A stretch of 64,000 nt of DNA. Source: Desulfosarcina alkanivorans (GTDB lineage Bacteria; Desulfobacterota; Desulfobacteria; Desulfobacterales; Desulfosarcinaceae). The notes under the pieces are model-generated. The model saw only the letters and a list, made by a program, of their open reading frames with translations, did no database searches and was not told the DNA's origin. Below, piece by piece: positions 27,130 to 37,147 of this stretch. The DNA lies in NCBI RefSeq assembly GCF_009688945.1, contig NZ_AP021874.1, positions 1 to 64,000 on the forward strand, written 5' to 3'. Position numbers and translations under genes: made by a program. Numbering within the stretch: the stretch's first letter is position 1; each line of letters begins with the position of its first letter.

Positions 27130-28494
27130 GTGAAAATAGTCATTGTCGGTGCCGGGGAAGTGGGATTCCACATTGCCAGCCGCCTGGCGCTGGAGAACAA
27201 GGATGTGGTGGTTATCGATTCCGATCAGCAGGCCTTGAAACGGCTCACTGAAAATGTCGATGTTCAGACCCTGGCCGGTTCGGGGAGCAGCCCCACCATC
27301 CTCGAGACCGCCGGTATCCGGGAAGCTGAGATCATTCTGGCGGTCACCGATTCCGACGAGGTCAACCTGGTGGCCTGTCTGGTGGCCGATACCCTGTCTC
27401 CCAGCACCAAGAAACTGGCCCGGCTGCGGGGGGCGGATTTCGACCGCTACCATGATGCCTTCAAGACCAGTGCACCCCATATCGATACGGTGATCAACCC
27501 CGATATCGAGGTGGTCCGGACCATCGAACGGCTCATGAGCGTTCCGGGAGCCGTGGACGTGGGGGAGTTTGCCGACGGCCGGATTAAATTCGTCGGCGTC
27601 TATCTGGAGCCCGGTTCCCGCCTGGCGGGCGTTCGGCTCGCCGACCTGCCCGCTGTTCTGAAAGACGAGCGGCCGCTGATCGCCGCGGTCGTGCGGGACG
27701 ACCAGTTGATCATCCCCAAGGGGAACAATCACCTGCGTGCCGGGGACCTGGTCTACTTTATCAGCGAAGAAAAAAACCTGTTCAACCACCTTTCCATCTT
27801 CGACAAGCACGCCACACCCGTAAAACGCGTTATGATCATCGGCGGCGGGCGGATCGGTTATCGCCTGGCCAAACAGCTTGAGGCCCGGTCGCTTTCCTGC
27901 AAGGTCATTGAAAACCGGGCCGCCCGGTGCGATTTCCTGGCCGAGCGTCTGGATCGAACCGTCGTGCTCCATGGCGACGGATCGGACCAGAGCCTGCTGG
28001 TGGAGGAAAATATTCATGACACCGATCTGGTGGTGACCCTGACCAGCGACGAGGAAACCAACATCCTGGCGTCGCTGCTGGCCAAACGGCTGGGTGCCGC
28101 CAAGACCATCACCCAGATCAATAAATTCAGCTATTTTTCCCTCATGTCCACCATCGGCATCGAACAGGTGGTCAGCCCGCGGCTGTCGGCCATCAACTCC
28201 ATCCTGCAGCATATCCGCCGGGGAAAGGTGCTGTCGGCCATCTCCATCAAGGGGGAAGAGGGGGAGGTGATGGAGGCCCTGGCCCTGCCCACCTCCGACA
28301 TCGTGTCCAAACCCCTGAGAAAGATTGCTTTCCCCAAGGGGTCCATGGTGGCCGGGATCATCCGCAGGGAAAAGATCATCATTCCCACCGGCGAAAGCAT
28401 CATCGAACCGGACGACCGGATCATCATTTTTGCGACCCGTGAAGCCATCCCCGGCGTCGAAAAGATCCTGGCCGTGAAACTGGAGTACATTTAA
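27130..28494 (+). CDS. trkA: Trk K+ transport peripheral subunit TrkA (copy 1)
   Basis: A 454-residue cytoplasmic gating subunit with two repeats of RCK/KTN plus TrkA_C. NAD-binding glycine motifs occur at the start (IVIVGAGEVGFHIA) and in the middle (VMIIGGGRIGYRLA near 230). The GTG start follows AAGGAG by 8 bases. The trkH ATG follows the TAA directly, so the pair is one operon. Confidence 0.95.
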   Translation: MKIVIVGAGEVGFHIASRLALENKDVVVIDSDQQALKRLTENVDVQTLAGSGSSPTILETAGIREAEIILAVTDSDEVNLVACLVADTLSPSTKKLARLRGADFDRYHDAFKTSAPHIDTVINPDIEVVRTIERLMSVPGAVDVGEFADGRIKFVGVYLEPGSRLAGVRLADLPAVLKDERPLIAAVVRDDQLIIPKGNNHLRAGDLVYFISEEKNLFNHLSIFDKHATPVKRVMIIGGGRIGYRLAKQLEARSLSCKVIENRAARCDFLAERLDRTVVLHGDGSDQSLLVEENIHDTDLVVTLTSDEETNILASLLAKRLGAAKTITQINKFSYFSLMSTIGIEQVVSPRLSAINSILQHIRRGKVLSAISIKGEEGEVMEALALPTSDIVSKPLRKIAFPKGSMVAGIIRREKIIIPTGESIIEPDDRIIIFATREAIPGVEKILAVKLEYI

Positions 28495-29943
28495 ATGCGT
28501 TGGCGTTATATCCTGAACACCGTCGGGGTGCTGACCCTGTTCTTCGGTGCTACCATGGTGCTGCCGCTGGCCTTCGATCTGTTTGCCATGGATCGCAGCC
28601 TGATGCCGATGGTCAAAGCCATGGGGGTCACCCTGGCTGCCGGCGCCATCCTGACGCTGATCTTCAGGCACGAAAAGACCGAAACCATCAGCCAGCGGGA
28701 GGGCATGGCCATTGTGGCCGTGGGATGGACGGCCATCGGCCTGTTCGGGGCGCTGCCCTTTTATTTCTCCGGCGCCCCCTTTTGTTTTGTGGATGCGTTC
28801 TTCGAATCCGTTTCCGGATTTACGACCACCGGGTCGTCGATTCTGACGGACATCGAGGGGTTGAGCCGGGGGCTGCTGGTCTGGCGCAGCTTTATCCAGT
28901 GGCTGGGGGGAATGGGTATCATCGTCCTGTCCATCGCCATCCTTCCGTTTTTGGGGGTGGGCGGCATGCAATTGTACAAGGCTGAAGTGCCCAGCCCCGT
29001 GCCGGACAAGCTCAAACCCAGGATTCGTGACACCGCCGTCGTCCTGTGGAAGGTATACGCCCTGTTCACCGTGGCCGAAGCAGCGCTGCTGATGGCCGGC
29101 GGCATGAGCTTTTTCGATGCCCTCAACCATGCCTTCACCACCATGCCGACCGGCGGGTTTTCTACGAAAAACGCGTCTGTGGCCCACTTTGACAGTGTCT
29201 ACATCGACGTGGTCATTACCGTTTTCATGCTTCTGGCCGGTATCAACTTCTCCCTTCATTATCAGCTCCTGAAGGGGCGGCCACTGGCCTTCTGGAAAGA
29301 CTCGGAATGCCGGTTTTATCTGGCCATGTGCCTGATCCTGACCCTCGTGGTCGGGTTTAACATCTACCAGACGGCCTATGCGAATGCCGGTCAGGCCTTG
29401 CGCTACGCCGCCTTCCAGGTGATCTCCATCGTGACGACCACCGGGTATGCAACGGCCGACTATGAGATGTGGCCGGCCATGTCGCAGACCATCATCTTCC
29501 TGTGCATGTTCGTGGGCGCGTCGGCCGGGTCCACCGGCGGCGGCATGAAGTGTCTGCGCATCATGCTCTGCTTCAAGTATTGCTACAAAGAGCTTTTTGC
29601 CATGATTCACCCCCGGGCGGTCACCCACATCAAGATCGGCGGGAAAGCCGTGCCGGAAGATGTTGTCAGGAGCGTTCTCGGTTTTCTGGCGCTTTACATG
29701 GCCCTGTTTGCACTGTCCACGGTGCTGCTGGCCGGCATCGGGGTCGATTTTGTCACCGCCCTCGGGGCCGTTGCCGCCACCATCGGCAATATCGGGCCGG
29801 GGTTCGGGCTGGTGGGGCCGGTGGAAAATTTTTCCCAGATTCCCTATTGGGGAAAATGGCTGCTGTCGTGGTGCATGCTGCTGGGCCGCCTGGAAATATA
29901 CACCCTGATTATTCTGGTCGTGCCTGAATTCTGGCGGAAATGA
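28495..29943 (+). CDS. trkH: Trk K+ transporter channel subunit TrkH (copy 1)
   Basis: A 482-residue membrane protein with four pore-loop repeats. Filter-like segments are visible in SVSGFTTTGSSI, TTMPTGGFSTKN, STVTTTGYATADY-like (IVTTTGYATADY) and ATIGNIGPGFGLVG. It imports K+ under control of TrkA. The partner is adjacent. Confidence 0.95.
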   Translation: MRWRYILNTVGVLTLFFGATMVLPLAFDLFAMDRSLMPMVKAMGVTLAAGAILTLIFRHEKTETISQREGMAIVAVGWTAIGLFGALPFYFSGAPFCFVDAFFESVSGFTTTGSSILTDIEGLSRGLLVWRSFIQWLGGMGIIVLSIAILPFLGVGGMQLYKAEVPSPVPDKLKPRIRDTAVVLWKVYALFTVAEAALLMAGGMSFFDALNHAFTTMPTGGFSTKNASVAHFDSVYIDVVITVFMLLAGINFSLHYQLLKGRPLAFWKDSECRFYLAMCLILTLVVGFNIYQTAYANAGQALRYAAFQVISIVTTTGYATADYEMWPAMSQTIIFLCMFVGASAGSTGGGMKCLRIMLCFKYCYKELFAMIHPRAVTHIKIGGKAVPEDVVRSVLGFLALYMALFALSTVLLAGIGVDFVTALGAVAATIGNIGPGFGLVGPVENFSQIPYWGKWLLSWCMLLGRLEIYTLIILVVPEFWRK

Positions 29944-30149
29944 CGGGGGAAGAAACGGATGCGGGGGGGGGCGGATGGGTGACGGGAGTGCCTGCTACGA
30001 CCATCATCCGGGCCCCTTTTTATGGCCGCTGGGTCACGAATGCGCGATTTCGCCGGTACGCATCGATGATGATCCAAAAAATTATATTTTTTCCTAAATT
30101 TCATGTTGACAAAAAAGGGGCGGGCGTGTAGTTACGTTTTTTCCCTTCG

Positions 30150-30225
30150 GGGCCGTTAACTCAGTCGGTAGAGTATCTGCCTTTTAAGCAGAGAGTCGTT
30201 GGTTCGAGCCCAACACGGCCCACCA
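30150..30225 (+). tRNA. tRNA-Lys (UUU)
   Basis: A 76-base cloverleaf with acceptor stem GGGCCGT / ACGGCCC, T-loop GGTTCGAGCCC and encoded CCA. The anticodon loop CTTTTAA gives UUU. Confidence 0.97.
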
Positions 30226-30242
30226 GAAAAGGAAAAGCATGC

Positions 30243-30320
30243 GTCCCCATCGTCTAGCCTGGCCCAGGACACCGGCCTTTCACGCCGGCGACAGGGGTTC
30301 GAATCCCCTTGGGGACGCCA
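30243..30320 (+). tRNA. tRNA-Glu (UUC)
   Basis: A 78-base cloverleaf with acceptor GTCCCC / GGGGAC, T-loop GGTTCGAATCC and encoded CCA. The anticodon stem-loop CCGGC-CTTTCAC-GCCGG gives UUC. It is 17 bases after tRNA-Lys and marks the left edge of the accessory part. Confidence 0.97.
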
Positions 30321-30352
30321 CTTAAAAATATATGTTACATCCCTATTCAACG

Positions 30353-30392
30353 GCCGTTTGCACAGATCGCTACTGTGTAGGCGGCTTTTTTG
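30353..30392 (+). terminator. Terminator of the tRNA-Lys/tRNA-Glu unit
   Basis: Stem GCCG + CACAG paired with CTGTG + CGGC around internal and apical loops, followed by seven T. It lies just downstream of tRNA-Glu. Confidence 0.6.
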
Positions 30393-30576
30393 TTTCAAAA
30401 TTGGAAATTTGATTTCCCCCCACATTTCCCCCCTTCAAAAATAAAAAAGCCAAAGCATGGCGGCCTTATTATCTTGACCTTGCTGGGTAACGTTGTTAAT
30501 TGGCAAATGTTCACTTCGCCTATTCAGACCCAGATCCATTCAAATTGTGAATAGATGGGACCAGGGAGTCATAAAT

Positions 30577-31509
30577 ATGGTGAAAATTCCTACCGATCGA
30601 AAAATATTAAAAGTTATTCACGGCCTTTACTACAAAGAGTTTTGTTCATTTGATAAAGACAAACATTCTCGTAAAACAAAAATATTCGTTCCTATTGATT
30701 GCTCTGCAATTGCAAGGAAATTGAAAGTTGACGACGATATAATTTTTGGACGGCTATACTATCATTTAGATAAAAAATTCAGATATAAGCAAGACGATGG
30801 GTCAAACGTCCATCTCTTTGCTGTAGAAGTTGGCGGGGACAAGAACGCTATTAATTTCCCTCTTTTGTCAGCAGTGGTTGCAGATCTTCAACAATCGTAT
30901 TTCAGATATAATCTGCCTTTAATTATTTCAATTGTTGCTTTGGCAGCTTCCTTTTTGGTTCCATATTTGGCCTATCTTAGGCCAGCTAAAGTCATTGGTT
31001 CTATTTCTCATGTGGTTACTTGGCGTTTTAGTAGCCTTAACAATGGTAAAATAACTGATAAAAAACTCACCCCATCGTTTTGGTTGGGTAATATCGGTGC
31101 CCGACCAATTATAATTGAAGACATACGTCTGCATTTAAAAGATTCGAATGGAATTGAGTGTAATGCATACCCAGTTAATTCCGTTCCACTGGAAGCAATC
31201 AACTATTCAACTGAGTTTAACGATTATGGCAAATTGTCCCTTGGCGGGCCCTTTCAGGGATTCAGTCTCGCACCATCAGAAAAATGGCAATCTACATACA
31301 ACTATAGTGTGAAGGATGACTGTTTCAAAAAGATAAGAGGACTGACAAACGTTTATGTAGAGATTAAATCTAAAGGAAAAAATATTTGGGAGGAGGTTTT
31401 AAATGATAAGTTGTTAGTGGGGAATAATGGTTTTTCCCCTGGAAGAATGTTGGGCCCTGTTGAGTCGCGACATATATATACAGAAAAATGGAAACAGCGA
31501 AAAGAATAA
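30577..31509 (+). CDS. Hypothetical protein with one membrane helix
   Basis: A ~310-residue protein of unknown function. The first ~100 residues look like a soluble, possibly winged-helix type domain (SAIARKLKVDDDIIFGRLYYHL). One membrane helix follows at about 110-130 (LPLIISIVALAASFLVPYLA), then a beta-rich C-terminal domain. The ATG at 30577 has GGGAG upstream; an open frame begins at 30493. The gene is clearly more AT-rich than the core genes and follows the tRNA pair, as transferred genes often do. Confidence 0.65.
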   Translation: MVKIPTDRKILKVIHGLYYKEFCSFDKDKHSRKTKIFVPIDCSAIARKLKVDDDIIFGRLYYHLDKKFRYKQDDGSNVHLFAVEVGGDKNAINFPLLSAVVADLQQSYFRYNLPLIISIVALAASFLVPYLAYLRPAKVIGSISHVVTWRFSSLNNGKITDKKLTPSFWLGNIGARPIIIEDIRLHLKDSNGIECNAYPVNSVPLEAINYSTEFNDYGKLSLGGPFQGFSLAPSEKWQSTYNYSVKDDCFKKIRGLTNVYVEIKSKGKNIWEEVLNDKLLVGNNGFSPGRMLGPVESRHIYTEKWKQRKE

Positions 31510-31568
31510 TATTATTAGAAAATTAGAGTGACAGTCTTCTAATAGGGAAGACGAAATTACCCCATATT

Positions 31569-31754
31569 TTATGTAGCTTTCAGCCGCCGGCTTTTTCGGT
31601 CAATGGCTTTCAACCGTTTCCGAATCAAAAGCAACTTTCCTTTAGCTTCAAGATCAAGCATGGTCGCCCGGTCATAGTTCCCGCTTTCCCTTTCGTCTTG
31701 CGCCAGGTCTAAAAATTCAATTGCCGGCCCGACACGTATATCCAACCCGGACAA
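31569..31754 (-). CDS. Small hypothetical ORF, possibly a remnant
   Basis: A 61-residue frame rich in Lys/Arg/Leu (AKGKLLLIRKRLKAIDRK), probably helical. It has only a TTG start and no clear ribosome site. It may be a fragment of a longer gene. Nothing else is seen between 31510 and 31970. Confidence 0.3.
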   Translation of the reverse strand: MSGLDIRVGPAIEFLDLAQDERESGNYDRATMLDLEAKGKLLLIRKRLKAIDRKSRRLKAT

Positions 31755-31970
31755 AATAAATTGCCTGCCCCAGGTTGCAAGGAATCCTCAATCCTTGACG
31801 TTGCCGGTGATCATTGATATTTGGCAAATGATCATTTCTTAAAAATTGGGTGCCTTGTAGCCCTAAGGTCAGGGGTTCGATATAATTTTTTAATCGTCCT
31901 TCATCGCAAATTGTGGCTATTTGTTAGCCAAAACCTCTGATTCTTACCTTCTAAATAGTGGAATATTGTT

Positions 31971-32961
31971 ATGGTTGAATTACAAAAATTCAGGCTCTAT
32001 GGAGAAAATGATCCACAAGTGGAGGAAAAACTTCAACCTAATCTTGAACTAAGGGGGTGGCTTGATTTAGATAAAACAGAAAAGGCCAATGCTCTCCAAT
32101 ATATGATTAATACGGGTTGGATTGAAAAGTATTCCAAGGAGATTCTTGGTACAATATCATATCTTAACGAACATTATTTACGAATATGTCCTGGGAAAAA
32201 TTTACACAAGATACCCCCAGAGCGTGGCAATAGAAGGGGGTCGGGTAATGAATATAAAAGAATAGATGCCGCGATTATAGATTTTAAGCAAATATTATTA
32301 AGTGAAAATAGTTCAGAGGAGCTGGTCTATTTAATGTTATCTAAATTTGCTGAAAATTATATTGATGAATATCATTATCGGATTACTGAAAAAGCTGAAA
32401 TAGAGGAAGAACGAGATTCCAATATTAGAGAAGCTTTTAGACAATTCGATAGATTGTCAAACTGTTTAAACCATATATTCGATCAGTTCTCATTAAATGT
32501 AATTATTACTCGGATCGGACTTATTCCAAGGCAAGATATAAAAATTACAAAAAATATTTACACACCGGTACTAAACATTCTATCCGACCCAAAATGGAAG
32601 AGTTTAAACGGTGATTTATCTATAATGTTCTCCAATTATCGTGAACAGAACTATCCTGAAGTTATTACAATGGCGCATAGATCCGTTCAGAGATTTTTAC
32701 AGATATTGGTTGGTGAAGAAGGAAAAAGTGGCAAGGGAGAGATGAAGAAGCTATTCGCAACAGTAAAGACTCAAGAATTAATTCCAATCAATCGTTTCAC
32801 TGAACCATTAATAAAATTTTTCCAAGGATTTATTGTTTCTGAAAGAGCTACGAAAAGTACAGCAAAACCTACGGAAATTATTGCAACGTCATCAGATGCT
32901 CTTTTAATAATGAATTTAGTTATGGTTTTTTTTGCAACATTGTTTTCATCAAATCAATTAA
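31971..32961 (+). CDS. HEPN/Abi-like hypothetical protein with T8 frameshift site
   Basis: A helical, AT-rich protein of ~330 residues. Its end resembles C-termini of HEPN/abortive-infection-like proteins (KPTEIIATSSDALLIMNLVM). In the literal frame it reads past this into unrelated sequence and stops at 33101. If the run of eight T at 32926-32933 had seven, the protein would finish MVFLQHCFHQIN and stop at 32961, which looks like the natural end. The end given here assumes that shift. The start ATG has no strong ribosome site. A defence role is only a guess. Confidence 0.55.
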
Positions 32962-33339
32962 TTAACAAAAGTCATACCAACCAGTTTAAAAAAAGCGATG
33001 CAACACGGCCCAGGCATCGCCCAGGCCGTTGTGAATTCATTTTTTACCAGCCGTGGTCAGTCCAGTGGTACGATCATTTTCCATGCCATCCTGGGTTCTA
33101 ACAGTACCATATGATACACCGGATTCCGCTATGAGGCTATCATATTGAACCTCAATTATGTTTTCTTAATTTGGTTCAATTTTTTACTCTATGTGATTGT
33201 GATATTTATCTACTATTACTATAATTGACTTGATGGTTGAGCCCATTGCGACTCATTGTCCGTTTAGGCAATTATCCATACATAATTTTGTCCAATATAA
33301 CGAAACTTGTAATACGGTTTGATCGGACGGTTCACTCAC
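32962..33339. other. Intergenic region with hairpin
   Basis: Contains a hairpin at about 33002-33031 (ACACGGCC ... GGCCGTTGT with inner GGC/GCC), with A-rich sequence before and six T after, likely a bidirectional terminator. The remainder to 33339 is AT-rich with no gene that can be supported. Confidence 0.4.
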
Positions 33340-33786
33340 CTATTTACATAAAAAATACGCAAATTCAATTAGTTCAACATCAAAGGTTAGCGCTTCACCA
33401 GCCAGCGGATGATTGGCATCAATGGTCACATTCTGGTCAGTAAGACGGGTTACCGTTGCTTTGACATCATTTCCGTTATTATCCTTAACCATAACTCTGC
33501 TGCCAACTTCAAGGTCTTCGTCTTGTTCAGGTAGAACATGCAGTGGAAGTTCTGATATTAGTTCAGGTCTTCTTTCCCCTACAACTTGCTCAGGTCGCAA
33601 ATGGATTGTTTTTTGTTGGCCTTCCGACATTCCAATCAGGCTTTGCTCAAAACAATCGATGAGTTTTCCTTCTCCGATGGTAAGCTCAAGAGGTTCTTTC
33701 TCTCCTGTTGTGGTAATTTCGCTTCCATCATCAAAAGAACAAGTAAATTTAATCAGGACCGTATCTCCTTTTTGTGCGTTTCGCAT
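33340..33786 (-). CDS. FKBP-type peptidyl-prolyl isomerase (SlyD-like)
   Basis: A 148-residue SlyD/FkpB-type prolyl isomerase and chaperone. The FKBP half (GDTVLIKFTCSFDDGSEITT, LIDCFEQSLIGMSEGQ) is interrupted by the insert-in-flap domain. The C-terminal DANHPLAGEALTFDVELIE is the family signature. No His-rich tail is present. AAAGGAG precedes the ATG. Confidence 0.9.
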   Translation of the reverse strand: MRNAQKGDTVLIKFTCSFDDGSEITTTGEKEPLELTIGEGKLIDCFEQSLIGMSEGQQKTIHLRPEQVVGERRPELISELPLHVLPEQDEDLEVGSRVMVKDNNGNDVKATVTRLTDQNVTIDANHPLAGEALTFDVELIEFAYFLCK

Positions 33787-33897
33787 TTAATCTCCTTTGT
33801 CGTTTGATAAATTATATTTGCGGCAGCAATAACCAATAATAAGGTTCCGGCTGATGGGCGAATCCTTTTATTCTGTTTCACCCGTTAAAAGATGATG

Positions 33898-34116
33898 TTA
33901 ATTCTGACGATATTGATTATAGATGTTATATTGTGTGTGGTTAATCTTGCCTTCTGACAAAATTTCTTTTTCGTCAACCTCGACGGGTTCCGTGAAAAGA
34001 TCATACTCCAAGGCTTTGACAACTCCTTGGGGCGTTATCATCAATGCTTGATCATTGTCTCGGACGTCCAGATGAATAAATGCCTGGCCGGTTTTTATAT
34101 TATTGCAAATTTCCAT
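33898..34116 (-). CDS. Small hypothetical protein
   Basis: A 72-residue acidic protein with no recognised domain (DNDQALMITPQGVVKALEYDLF). GGAG lies upstream of the ATG. It is just downstream of the NAGGN operon on the same strand and may be part of it. Confidence 0.5.
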   Translation of the reverse strand: MEICNNIKTGQAFIHLDVRDNDQALMITPQGVVKALEYDLFTEPVEVDEKEILSEGKINHTQYNIYNQYRQN

Positions 34117-34189
34117 GATTAATTGCTCTCCAGATTACCATATAGTGGCTATTTTCTTTTTCATCTTCGTTGAAATGCATTCGTTGAAA

Positions 34190-35325
34190 TCAGGTCTTAA
34201 TTTGTATCACCTCCCTATCGGGTTGATGAGGGAACCCATTTAAAGACGCCAGTTCATCTTTATCGCGGCTGAACGTTGGCGCGCTTTGAACATACAGCGC
34301 AATTAGATCGGCAACAGCGACCAAGGATGACATATGTGTTCGTTCATATCCATGCGAACCGTCGATACCAAAACCAATCAGGGTGGTACGGGTATCGTTA
34401 CCGGCCTCAATGGCTGAAGCAGAATCACTGCGATAAAAACGAAAGACATCCTTTATGAGGCTAATACCGTGTTCCTCACAATCGCAAGCAGTTTGCGGTT
34501 CAGGTGATAATCAAAAGGGCCACTCTGATCCATCATTCCGACCGTAGCGCAAAATTCCGTTGCATTCTGATTGGGCGCAACTGGGGCATGATCGATTACC
34601 ACCATCTCGGCAACATCACCATATACCGCCGCTGATGCTCCCGAACCGACTTCTTCGAAGATGGTAAAGATCAAATGACAATCAATCGGCAGATTAACCT
34701 GCGCTTGTTTGATGGCGTTGGCGACGGTTAGCAATATGGCTACGCCAGCCTTGTTGTCCAAATGGCGGGCATTGATGAATCCGCCAGGGGATATTTCCGG
34801 CATCGCGTCGAATGCCACAAAATCGCCTACCTGAATATCGTTTCTCAGCACAGCAATGTTTTCTGGACCTTTTTCATCCACACGAATCTCCACATGGTCC
34901 CAACTGATGGGTTGGGTATCAACCTGATCACCGTAGGCATGGCCGGATGATTTTAACGGTAGCACAGTACCTCTTTTTGGACCGTTTTCTGCGAATATGG
35001 TCACCCGCCCCCCCTCCGCAAAACGGGAGGACCAGTTACCGACCGGGGCGATTGCCAAGCGTCCGCTGGCCTTCACTTTTCGAACCATGGCGCCTAAAGT
35101 ATCGAGGTGAACGGCAACGGCTCGGTCCAGCGTATCTCTAATGCGGCCTTTTAGTGTTGCCCGAATGGCTCCCCGCCGGGTGACATTATGGGCAATACCC
35201 AGGTTTTGCAGTTCTTGACCAACATAATGGACAATCTGATCGGTATAGCCGGATGGGCTGTGAATATTCAGCAGTTCGATGAGTGTCTGTTTCAGGTAGC
35301 CTGAATCAATGGGAACAAGGTTCAC
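34190..35325 (-). pseudogene. NAGGN-system M42 family peptidase, frameshifted
   Basis: A metallo-aminopeptidase-like gene found with NAGGN osmolyte genes. The first 290 codons encode the M42 core: AVHLDTLGAMV (metal His/Asp), the INARHLDNKAG motif (bridging Asp) and FTIFEEVGSG (catalytic Glu pair). Near 34480 the frame is lost: one missing T (ATTGTG for ATTTGTG) yields an early stop at 34453. In the next frame the family's end continues (DVFRFYRSDSASAIEAGND, then GIDGSHGYERTHMSS) to a stop at 34190. It starts at a GTG 21 bases after the synthetase. It is either a sequencing indel or recent inactivation. Confidence 0.85.
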
Positions 35326-35346
35326 GGTTCATTTCTCCATTCGCGT

Positions 35347-37086
35347 CTACACAGCGGTTTGGGGAAAAAGCAGGTCTACAAATTTTTCCGCCGTTGGTTG
35401 CGGTTCATGGTTGGCCAATCCCGGGCGTTCGTTGGCTTCGATAATGACATGTTTGGCCCTTTTAAGGTCGGGAACAATCATGTCCAGTCCGGTTACCGGA
35501 ATATCCAAAGCTTTGGCTGCCTTTTCAGCAGCCTCGCTCAACGCCGCGTGGATGATTCCCGTCACGTCGTCAATGGTTCCTCCGGTGTGCAGATTAGCGG
35601 TCTTACGCACCTTGATTTTCTTTTCCGCGGGGATCACTTGATCCAATTCGTAACCGGCCTGCCGGACGCAACGCCGAGTTTCATCGTCGGTCGGGATGGC
35701 GCTTTCCCCCTCGGTGGCGCTATCCCGCCGGCGATTGTATTTCTCAATCAATTCCATCACTGTATGCTGTCCGTTACCGATAATAACTGGCGGTCTGCGC
35801 ACCGCCGCGGCAACGACCTTGTAATCAATGACGATCAAACGCAGATCTTCGCCGGACATATAGGATTCGAGAATCACGTCCGAGTAGAATTGACTTGCCC
35901 AGGCAACGGCCTTTTCCAACGCCTCCGGTGAGCGCACATCAACGCTGATTCCGTTGCCCTGTTCGCCGCGTGCTGGTTTGACGACCACCCGCTTCAAATC
36001 CTCCATGATGGCCGCGTTGGCGCCGGCATCGTCCAGGCTTGCCGGTAATTGTTGGGGCACGTTTAATCCCGCGGACTTCAGGACCCGATGTGTCAACCGC
36101 TTGTCGTCGCAGCGGCTCATGGCGATTGCCGACGTTAACTCGGTCAGCGATTCGCGGCAGATGATCGATCGGCCGCCGTGAATCAGTTTGAAATAGTTGT
36201 GCTCTTCATCGATCACCTCCACCCGAATGCCGCGTCGTCGGGCTTCATCGGTGATGATCCGGGCATAAAGGTTCAATTTTTCCTCTGGCGCGGAGGCTGT
36301 GAAAAACGGTTCGTTGATCTGGTTCTTGTGCTTTACGCAAAAGACCGGAACGCGTTGGAATCCAAGTTTTTCATATAGGGCAATGGCTTCGGTATTGTCA
36401 TACATGACCGACAGGTCCAGGTAGCTGCGGCCACGGGCGTGGTAATGCTCCGCCAGCTGACGCACTAACGCTTCACCCACGCCCGGTGCATGGGCCTGAG
36501 GGTCGACTGCCAGACACCACAGGCTGACCCCGGATTCCGGATCGTTGAATGCCTCGACGTGATCCAGGCCGGTCACCGTGCCGATGATCTGTTTGCTTTC
36601 TATCTCTTCCGCCACCAGGTAGGTTCTCAAACGAGAAGCATTGCAATTTAATAAAAAGTCGGGATCGGTGGGAACCATTTTTCGGGAACGGTAGATTCGA
36701 TTGACGGCCTCTGCATCCCTTTTCGTACTGAGTCGTTTTACGGTGAATGTCGGCCATCGTTTGCGTCCTGGACGATAATCATGAAACCACAGCCGATAGG
36801 TGTGAGAGGGGTCCATAAACAACTTGTCTGGTCCCATCGAAACCATGACATGGGGGTCTCGCAGATAGAAGGCGATATCGCGCTTGCCTGCCCCCTCCTG
36901 ACAAATGGTATCGAACAGTTTTGAGTTGTCACAGAAGGTATGACCGAAAATAATCCTCCCCCAACCCATCTCCACGACCGCATCGCTTTTTAGGCTCACG
37001 GCATCGTGACCCGTCGCTGGTTGCCAGTTTTTTAAAGACAGGCTGGTCATGCGCTCCAGGCGGTCGCTACGATTGTGAGCATTCAT
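35347..37086 (-). CDS. ngg: N-acetylglutaminylglutamine synthetase (GNAT + ATP-grasp)
   Basis: A ~579-residue fused enzyme of the NAGGN osmoprotectant pathway. The N-terminal half is a GNAT acetyltransferase (about 80-260, HAPGVGEALVRQLAEHYH). The C-terminal half is an ATP-grasp ligase (VVKPARGEQGNGISVDVR, then ITGLDMIVPDL-type end with EANERPGL). It makes the acetylated glutamine dipeptide that the amidotransferase upstream amidates. AGGAGG precedes the ATG at 37086. It is gene two of the operon. Confidence 0.9.
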   Translation of the reverse strand: MNAHNRSDRLERMTSLSLKNWQPATGHDAVSLKSDAVVEMGWGRIIFGHTFCDNSKLFDTICQEGAGKRDIAFYLRDPHVMVSMGPDKLFMDPSHTYRLWFHDYRPGRKRWPTFTVKRLSTKRDAEAVNRIYRSRKMVPTDPDFLLNCNASRLRTYLVAEEIESKQIIGTVTGLDHVEAFNDPESGVSLWCLAVDPQAHAPGVGEALVRQLAEHYHARGRSYLDLSVMYDNTEAIALYEKLGFQRVPVFCVKHKNQINEPFFTASAPEEKLNLYARIITDEARRRGIRVEVIDEEHNYFKLIHGGRSIICRESLTELTSAIAMSRCDDKRLTHRVLKSAGLNVPQQLPASLDDAGANAAIMEDLKRVVVKPARGEQGNGISVDVRSPEALEKAVAWASQFYSDVILESYMSGEDLRLIVIDYKVVAAAVRRPPVIIGNGQHTVMELIEKYNRRRDSATEGESAIPTDDETRRCVRQAGYELDQVIPAEKKIKVRKTANLHTGGTIDDVTGIIHAALSEAAEKAAKALDIPVTGLDMIVPDLKRAKHVIIEANERPGLANHEPQPTAEKFVDLLFPQTAV

Positions 37087-37147
37087 TATCTTGTCCTCCT
37101 TCTTTAGGTGTCGGAAAGTCCTGGTCACGATAGGCACAGTTTATTGT

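Noticed and set aside
27112..29628. 838-codon open frame on the minus strand across trkA-trkH
   Set aside because: It is antisense to two certain genes, His/Gln/Gly-rich and without family features; typical shadow of GC-rich codons.
30156..30425. 89-codon minus-strand frame over tRNA-Lys and tRNA-Glu
   Set aside because: It is the usual false frame produced by reading tRNA genes backward (GDSNPC-type peptide).
30211..33012. 12-base match between the tRNA-Lys 3' end and 33001-33012 as an att site pair
   Set aside because: The match is short, tRNA-Glu lies between the two copies, no integrase is near, and the right copy is part of a hairpin.
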